5,723 bases of DNA from the NCBI GenBank assembly GCA_934662525.1, contig CAKUKJ010000175.1, forward strand, positions 1 through 5,723. Direction: 5' to 3'. The notes under the pieces were generated by a model. That model was given only the letters and a program-made list of their open reading frames with translations. It searched no databases and was not told the DNA's origin. Numbering within the stretch: position 1 is the stretch's first letter; each line of letters opens with the position of its first letter. Shown one piece after another: positions 1 through 3,774 of the stretch. Made by a program: the position numbers and the translations under genes. The stretch comes from an uncultured Coriobacteriales bacterium. Its GTDB lineage: Bacteria > Actinomycetota > Coriobacteriia > Coriobacteriales > UMGS124.

Positions 1-23
1 ACTCCAAACCCGCTGGTGCGGCT

Positions 24-59
24 CACTGAAACGCGAGTTCACCCGGTATCACACTGAAA
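24..59. repeat. Short direct repeat downstream of the chaperone gene
   Basis: CACTGAAA occurs at 24-31 and again at 52-59, 28 bp apart, in the 75-bp non-coding edge after the chaperone stop codon. Only two copies are visible. It may mark a control region of a gene beyond the left edge, or be chance. Confidence 0.2.
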
Positions 60-75
60 ACGTAGGAGGCGCGGT

Positions 76-936
76 TTATGCCTCGGGACCCACTTCTGCG
101 CCCAACTCGCCGAACAGTTCCATCTCGCAGGCCACAAACCCGCGCGTGACAAGGGCGAAGCCACGGTAGAAGTCCGTCGTGGCGCAGCGCTCCACGTCGC
201 GGGTGAAGCCGGGCACCCAGGCGTCGATGTGGTCTTGCAGGAAATGCGACTGGTCGCGCAGCAGGTCCTGGGCCAGGGGCGTCTCGCCTGAGCGCAGCGC
301 CTCAGCCGCACGCGTCGCCATCGCCTGCATGTACTCGAACTCGAGCGCCGCGTGGTCCTCGGGCTCGCGCCACCCCTCGTCCTTCTCAAGTCCGGCGGCA
401 CGGTAGCAGGCAAGCACCTCGTCGCGCGACTCCTGCATGAGCAGGTGCTTCTCGGAGCGATAGACGCTCTCGTAGGGATAGGCGGCGCTGGCGTGGTCGC
501 CCGTGTAGCCGATGAATGCGCGCACGTAGTCTTTGGCAAGCTCGCGCACCATGTGCTCCCGGGGCTGCCCGAGGAACGACACGACCCTGCGATATCCCTC
601 GTCCACCTCGTCGTTGCCGGTCCGGGCGGCATAGCGCGCGTCTTGCAGTTGGTCGAGCAGCGCCTCGTCGGCCTCCACGCGGTAGATGCGGCCAAGCAGG
701 GCGTACATGTTCGCGCGGGCCTCGCAGGCTGCCGCAAGGTCGTTGCGTGCCTCATCGTCCAGCTCGCCGAGCGCGACTTCTCCCAACGTGCGGGGCGCGT
801 GCGGAGCGTGTTCTGCCTGTTTGAGCGAGGCGATGAGCTCGGGGGTGGGCGTGAGCTGCGCCACCGCGCGGGGGTTGGGCGTGATGTCGAAGTTGGGGTT
901 GATAACGCGGTTCTTGGTGCCTGCCTGCTTGTCCAT
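76..936 (-). CDS. TorD/DmsD-family molybdoenzyme chaperone
   Basis: Probable cytoplasmic chaperone that binds the Tat leader and the apo-form of a molybdopterin enzyme until cofactor insertion and export. The family assignment rests on the C-terminal three quarters of the 286 residues: the segment KDYVRAFIG (about 135-143), YPYESVY (153-159), the acidic EPEDHAALEFEYM block (191-203) and FLQDHIDAWVPGF (232-244). These match the conserved E/P-D-H and H-x-x-W-x-x-F blocks of the all-helical TorD/NarJ fold. Family members are usually near 200 residues; this one carries roughly 65 extra N-terminal residues, proline-rich and without a membrane segment. The start is supported by AAGGA at 947-943 on the minus strand, 6 nt before the ATG; the stop is TAA. 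It is the last visible gene of a minus-strand series, 80 bp after the winged-helix-like gene, and lies on the opposite strand from the oxidoreductase it presumably serves. That partnership is inferred from proximity. Confidence 0.88.
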   Translation of the reverse strand: MDKQAGTKNRVINPNFDITPNPRAVAQLTPTPELIASLKQAEHAPHAPRTLGEVALGELDDEARNDLAAACEARANMYALLGRIYRVEADEALLDQLQDARYAARTGNDEVDEGYRRVVSFLGQPREHMVRELAKDYVRAFIGYTGDHASAAYPYESVYRSEKHLLMQESRDEVLACYRAAGLEKDEGWREPEDHAALEFEYMQAMATRAAEALRSGETPLAQDLLRDQSHFLQDHIDAWVPGFTRDVERCATTDFYRGFALVTRGFVACEMELFGELGAEVGPEA

Positions 937-1016
937 GATAGGTCCTTGTCAGCCAGCGCATGTGCATGCGCGTCTCTTCTGCTTCTCTACATGTCGGCCT
1001 GCCGGCCAGGTTATGA

Positions 1017-1802
1017 CTATCTGCTTGCCTGCTCCAGATATGCGCGGCCCACCTCGGTGATCTTCCACGAGCCGTCCCACTTCACGGCGCCGGCTTTCTC
1101 CAATCGCTCGGTGAAGTGCTGGGCAAAGAGGCGCGGAGACTGCACGAGTGGGTCTTTGTCCACGGCAGAGGAAAGAGCGGCGGTCGAGGTGCCGCCCTCG
1201 TCGGCGCACAGGTCGAGCACGCGCAGGTAAATGTCGAGATATGCCTCGTCGCCCTCAAGCAGGTCGCGAAGCTCGGCAGCGGGGTCGAAGCCTGCGAGCA
1301 GCTCAAGGCCGGCCTCGGTCGTGCGCCACAGGGTGGGGGAGTGCTTTGCGGGGCGCAGGTACTCCACGCCGTCGACGACCTCCACCTGCGGCTCGCTGCC
1401 CTCAGGTTGGGCGCCGGCGTCGGTCGCGTCGCCCTCGGCTTCCGTGTCTACAATCTCCAGCCCGCCCGCAGCCTCAAGCTGCGCTCCAAGCGAGGCACCG
1501 TCGTACACGCTTGCGTTGTGGGCCTGCAGCTCGGCGACGTATGCGTCCACCTCGCTCACCTCGCGCGGCTCGCGGCAATGGTCGAGTATGCCGAGGAGGA
1601 TGTCGCGGCGTGTGGACATGCGGTCCATGAGTTTGGCAAGCGCCTCGTGCTGTGCGTCCTTGTCCTCGCCCGTCGCGACCGTACCCTGTGCCTTGGCCTG
1701 CGCGCCGACTCCTGCCATACCGGGTACCCATGTCACGCTTGCATGAACTCCCTCAGTGTCCAGCAGCTCGTCGTCCATTTGACTCTGGCAGTTCTGCTCC
1801 AT
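1017..1802 (-). CDS. Hypothetical protein with two tandem winged-helix-like units
   Basis: I do not recognise a named family. The 261 residues begin with a polar, low-complexity stretch (1-60). Two regions with the same internal order follow. Unit 1 (about 66-170) has a helix ending ILDHC (72-76), a helix with LGAQLEAAGGL (105-115) and a wing-like WRTTEAGLELL (159-169), interrupted by an acidic insert at about 118-145. Unit 2 (about 187-258) has VLDLC (195-199), FTERLEKAGAV (230-240) and WKITEVGRAYL (246-256). The repeated order helix, helix ending in AGG/AGA, then W-[RK]-x-T-E-x-G suggests duplicated winged-helix domains, as in small transcription factors or protein-binding adaptors. There are no membrane segments and no signal peptide, so it is probably cytoplasmic. 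AAGGGAG at 1819-1813 lies 10 nt before the ATG. A second in-frame ATG is at 1778 (residue 9). It sits between a LuxR regulator and a TorD-like chaperone on the same strand, so a role in the same molybdoenzyme system is plausible but unproven. Confidence 0.8.
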   Translation of the reverse strand: MEQNCQSQMDDELLDTEGVHASVTWVPGMAGVGAQAKAQGTVATGEDKDAQHEALAKLMDRMSTRRDILLGILDHCREPREVSEVDAYVAELQAHNASVYDGASLGAQLEAAGGLEIVDTEAEGDATDAGAQPEGSEPQVEVVDGVEYLRPAKHSPTLWRTTEAGLELLAGFDPAAELRDLLEGDEAYLDIYLRVLDLCADEGGTSTAALSSAVDKDPLVQSPRLFAQHFTERLEKAGAVKWDGSWKITEVGRAYLEQASR

Positions 1803-1839
1803 ATCCCATCAGCTCCCTTGCGTGTTTGCGATGAGCGAA

Positions 1840-1868
1840 ATCCTATGGAAGCACCCTGCCTGAGTCAC
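1840..1868 (-). promoter_or_regulatory. Candidate promoter upstream of the winged-helix-like gene
   Basis: On the minus strand GTGACT (1868-1863) and TAGGAT (1845-1840) are separated by 17 nt, each matching 4 of 6 positions of the housekeeping -35 and -10 consensus. A start near 1833 would leave a leader of about 30 nt containing the AAGGGAG site. Such matches are common by chance, so the gene may instead be read through from the regulator gene. Confidence 0.25.
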
Positions 1869-1886
1869 CCATACGGGCATATGGTT
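1867..1886. promoter_or_regulatory. Imperfect inverted repeat sharing half-sites with the divergent operator
   Basis: ACCCATA (1867-1873) and TATGGTT (1880-1886) form a dyad with one mismatch per arm around CGGGCA. The left half-site is identical to the outer seven bases of the arm at 3582-3588. It lies just after the regulator's stop codon and directly upstream of the candidate -35 at 1868-1863, a position typical of an activator site. It could alternatively be a weak RNA hairpin after the regulator gene; no T-run follows. Confidence 0.25.
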
Positions 1887-1889
1887 GGG

Positions 1890-3527
1890 CTATTGTTTTG
1901 TCTGGCTGTATATGAAAACAAGCAGCTCCTGGCGCGAATGCACGCCGAGTTTGGAGTAGATGTTGCGCATATGGTAGTTGAAGGTGCCCGGGGCTATGCA
2001 CAGCTTGTCTTGAATCTGCGCGGTGGAGTCCCCGGCCGCCAAGAGCCTCAGCACGTCCGTCTCGCGGGGTGAGAGGTTGTAGCGCTCGGCTGCAAGGCCG
2101 ACGCAGGCCGATGCCTGGCCGACTTGTTCCTCGCTTGCGTTGCCGCCAGCGACTGTGTTCAAGTGTGCCTGGGAGAAAGTTGCGCCGCCCGCCTGCATGC
2201 CGGAGCCCTGCGCGATAAGACTCATCGCATTGCCTGTCAAGGTCATATCGCGGGCAGAAGCACCCTCATCTCCCTCCACACCTGCGGCTCGTGTGTTGAG
2301 CTCCGGCCCGGTGCCGTTCTTTTTGCGAAGCAGCAGATAGGTGACCACAAGAGCCCCGATGACGACCTCTGACCCCGCAAGCAGGGCGGTGGCGGCCACC
2401 TGCATTGCCGCCCCTGTGCCCCAGGTATCGACGATAGCTCCAGCTAGAAGCCATCCCGCCATATCGGATAGCGCCATCGTCACGCGCGCAATCATAAACG
2501 TGCGTGCGCATGAGAAGTCAAAAAGCAAGGCGAACAGCACAGCCTCGAATACCAGCATGAGTTCGATGGAGGCGTTGCCTGTCGTGTAGAAAAGACCAGA
2601 AGCATCTTGTGAGGCAAAGCGAACATACGGCAGTGCGAAAACGACAAGAACCAGGAGAGGCACGACAAAAAGAGGGAGGAACGTCGACCTGTCCTCTTTG
2701 AGCATGATCCATCCCACGGCGGCAAGTACGATAACTGAGCTTGCAGAATAAAAAATCTGCTCGAATCGCACCTCTGCGTTGCTTAAGAGCGGCAAACATC
2801 CTGTTGAAAGCCCCAACAGCCCCACGGCAACAATGAGGATGGCATAAGCTTTGCGCGTGTGGCGTCTGCCGGGACCCTCGTTGGCCCCGTGCTTTGTGCT
2901 CATACCTGCTCCGTGATTGTCGGCATATATAAGAGATGCGCCGGAGGCGAGCGGCAGCAGCGTGGCAAGCATGAGCGCCATGGTGGGGAAGAGATATGAC
3001 ACTGCCAGGCATGCCACGAGCACGGCGGCAAGTATGAGCGTGAAGTTTGTGATGACTGCTCGCGCACGTGCCTTTCCGAAGACACTTGCCCAGTGCGCCG
3101 CCATGACGGCCGAGGTAGCACCTGTCATGATGCCGCCAGTGAGAACCAAACCGTTCACCAGGACGCCTGGAACAATGCCTATGGTGCATAGCGCGTAAAA
3201 GAGCGTGCCGACCGAGCACACAACGGGCGCCGCATAGCAGCCTGCTCTTGAGCGGGCAAACGCCATGAACGCATGAGTCTTCCAGATGCCGAATGCGAGT
3301 ACGACGACCAGGCTCACCATCGAGTAAAAGTAGACGGGGTCAAGGGCGTTGTAGTCGCCTTCTTCGCGCCCCGCAAAGCCGGGCACCACGTTGTACATGA
3401 AGAGGCACAGCCATGCCAGATGGAAGGCGAAGCCCAGAAGCTCGGGGCGCACCGGTGAGCTCGAAGGGGAGCCGTCTTGCTGCATGGGGGTAAAACCCGC
3501 GCCGCCGACAGGTTGTGTCTGACTCAT
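1890..3527 (-). CDS. Membrane-bound LuxR-family transcriptional regulator (about 12 membrane helices plus C-terminal HTH)
   Basis: Likely one-component membrane regulator: an N-terminal integral-membrane domain senses a signal and a cytoplasmic C-terminal LuxR/GerE helix-turn-helix binds DNA. About 12 hydrophobic segments are visible, roughly at 31-50, 66-82, 98-118, 121-145, 157-179, 182-201, 226-247, 260-277, 283-301, 318-340, 343-366 and 374-400, an arrangement reminiscent of major-facilitator-like folds. A polar linker (401-480) leads to the HTH (481-545), with LSPRE (485-489), LLAAG (495-499), APGTFNYH (512-519) and IYSKLGVHSRQEL (523-535). These are the usual GerE-domain landmarks, with Phe in place of the common Val after the Gly-Thr. 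No receiver or histidine kinase domain is present. GAGGG at 3542-3538 lies 10 nt before the ATG; the next in-frame ATG (3485) has no ribosome-binding site. Regulators of this build are expanded in Eggerthellaceae and often sit beside the enzyme genes they control, as here. The central part of the gene looks lower in GC than its neighbours. The inducing ligand is unknown. Confidence 0.92.
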   Translation of the reverse strand: MSQTQPVGGAGFTPMQQDGSPSSSPVRPELLGFAFHLAWLCLFMYNVVPGFAGREEGDYNALDPVYFYSMVSLVVVLAFGIWKTHAFMAFARSRAGCYAAPVVCSVGTLFYALCTIGIVPGVLVNGLVLTGGIMTGATSAVMAAHWASVFGKARARAVITNFTLILAAVLVACLAVSYLFPTMALMLATLLPLASGASLIYADNHGAGMSTKHGANEGPGRRHTRKAYAILIVAVGLLGLSTGCLPLLSNAEVRFEQIFYSASSVIVLAAVGWIMLKEDRSTFLPLFVVPLLVLVVFALPYVRFASQDASGLFYTTGNASIELMLVFEAVLFALLFDFSCARTFMIARVTMALSDMAGWLLAGAIVDTWGTGAAMQVAATALLAGSEVVIGALVVTYLLLRKKNGTGPELNTRAAGVEGDEGASARDMTLTGNAMSLIAQGSGMQAGGATFSQAHLNTVAGGNASEEQVGQASACVGLAAERYNLSPRETDVLRLLAAGDSTAQIQDKLCIAPGTFNYHMRNIYSKLGVHSRQELLVFIYSQTKQ

Positions 3528-3543
3528 CCCTGATAATCCCTCT

Positions 3544-3559
3544 CCTGCAAAATAGCAGG
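3544..3559 (-). promoter_or_regulatory. Small hairpin overlapping the ribosome-binding region of the LuxR regulator gene
   Basis: The 5-bp arms CCTGC and GCAGG enclose a 6-nt loop (TATTTT on the minus strand). The downstream arm runs into the purine-rich AGGAGAGGG that should serve as the ribosome-binding site. In RNA it could partly hide that site; in DNA it is a dyad around a possible -10 box. The short stem makes either role uncertain. Confidence 0.3.
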
Positions 3560-3582
3560 TAAACAGCCTTCCAATATGTCAA
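3549..3582 (-). promoter_or_regulatory. Possible promoter elements for the LuxR regulator gene
   Basis: On the minus strand a consensus -35 hexamer TTGACA (3582-3577) is followed 22 nt later by TATTTT (3554-3549), preceded by TGC so that it resembles an extended -10. The spacing is too long for an ordinary housekeeping promoter, so either the extended -10 works without this -35 or the promoter needs an activator. The inverted repeat at 3582-3612 directly adjoins the TTGACA. Tentative. Confidence 0.3.
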
Positions 3583-3612
3583 CCCATAAAGTCTTCCTTG
3601 TACTTTATGGGT
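3582..3612. promoter_or_regulatory. Perfect 11-bp inverted repeat, candidate operator for the divergent LuxR regulator
   Basis: ACCCATAAAGT at 3582-3592 is exactly reverse-complemented by ACTTTATGGGT at 3602-3612, with a 9-nt spacer. Arm centres are 20 bp apart, about two helical turns, which suits a dimeric DNA-binding protein on one face of the helix. It lies between the regulator and oxidoreductase genes and abuts a TTGACA hexamer on the minus strand. The outer heptamer read on the minus strand, TACCCAT (3613-3607), fits the TACYYMT pattern known for NarL-type HTH proteins. The protein that binds it is inferred from location only. Confidence 0.6.
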
Positions 3613-3656
3613 ATGCGCGTGGGCCAAATCATACACCAAACCATAGACGCGTGAGT

Positions 3657-3671
3657 TTTGCGGAGCGCAAA
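3657..3671. promoter_or_regulatory. 6-bp palindrome in the oxidoreductase control region
   Basis: TTTGCG (3657-3662) and CGCAAA (3666-3671) form a perfect inverted repeat around GAG. It lies about 104 bp upstream of the oxidoreductase start and overlaps a weak -35-like TTGCGG (3658-3663), which is followed 17 nt later by a poor -10 candidate TCATTC (3681-3686). It could be a second regulator site or a promoter-proximal operator. No recognised consensus is matched. Confidence 0.3.
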
Positions 3672-3698
3672 CACAGGCAATCATTCTTCCTGTCCAAG

Positions 3699-3732
3699 CG
3701 GGCCGGCGGCGTTACGACGTGCGCCGCGCCCG
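3699..3732 (+). promoter_or_regulatory. GC-rich hairpin in the putative leader of the oxidoreductase mRNA
   Basis: CGGGC (3699-3703) pairs with GCCCG (3728-3732), and after a 2-nt bulge (3704-3705) GCGGCG (3706-3711) pairs with CGCCGC (3722-3727) around a 10-nt loop: 11 base pairs, all G-C. It ends about 25 nt before the AAAGGGAGG ribosome-binding site and is not followed by a U-run, so it is not a standard intrinsic terminator. It could stabilise the message or influence translation if transcription starts upstream of it. Confidence 0.4.
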
Positions 3733-3756
3733 GAAGCATTCTATGCAAGAGGAACG

Positions 3757-3765
3757 AAAGGGAGG
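3757..3765 (+). promoter_or_regulatory. Ribosome-binding site of the oxidoreductase, deciding between two starts
   Basis: AAAGGGAGG is a strong Shine-Dalgarno match. It leaves 3 nt to the ATG at 3769 and 9 nt to the in-frame ATG at 3775; normal spacing favours the latter. The two choices differ by two residues and do not alter the Tat motif. Confidence 0.65.
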
Positions 3766-3774
3766 AACATGGAC

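Noticed and set aside
78..161. Plus-strand mini-frame of 23 codons with a good GGAGG upstream (64-68)
   Set aside because: It overlaps the chaperone's C-terminal codons in antisense and has no similarity or context; the ribosome-binding-like sequence is probably chance.
985..1012. Possible terminator hairpin between the winged-helix-like and chaperone genes (GGCC and CCTG/CAGG symmetry)
   Set aside because: The stems are only 4 bp and no T-run follows on the minus strand, so an intrinsic terminator is not supported.
352..1230. Plus-strand open frame of 292 codons across the chaperone and part of the next gene
   Set aside because: It is antisense to two well-supported minus-strand genes, spans their intergenic gap, has no ribosome-binding site and shows low-complexity composition.
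1116..2072. Plus-strand open frame of 318 codons
   Set aside because: It runs antisense through the winged-helix-like gene and the end of the LuxR gene, including the HTH-coding part; it is explained as a GC-rich shadow frame.
2518..3219. Minus-strand open frame of 233 codons inside the LuxR gene
   Set aside because: It is in a different frame of the same strand as the regulator; the product is rich in Arg, His and Cys without domain features, whereas the main frame encodes regular membrane helices and an HTH.
3736..3746. GCAT-TCT-ATGC inverted repeat just before the oxidoreductase ribosome-binding site
   Set aside because: Four-base arms are too short to distinguish from chance and no other signal supports it.
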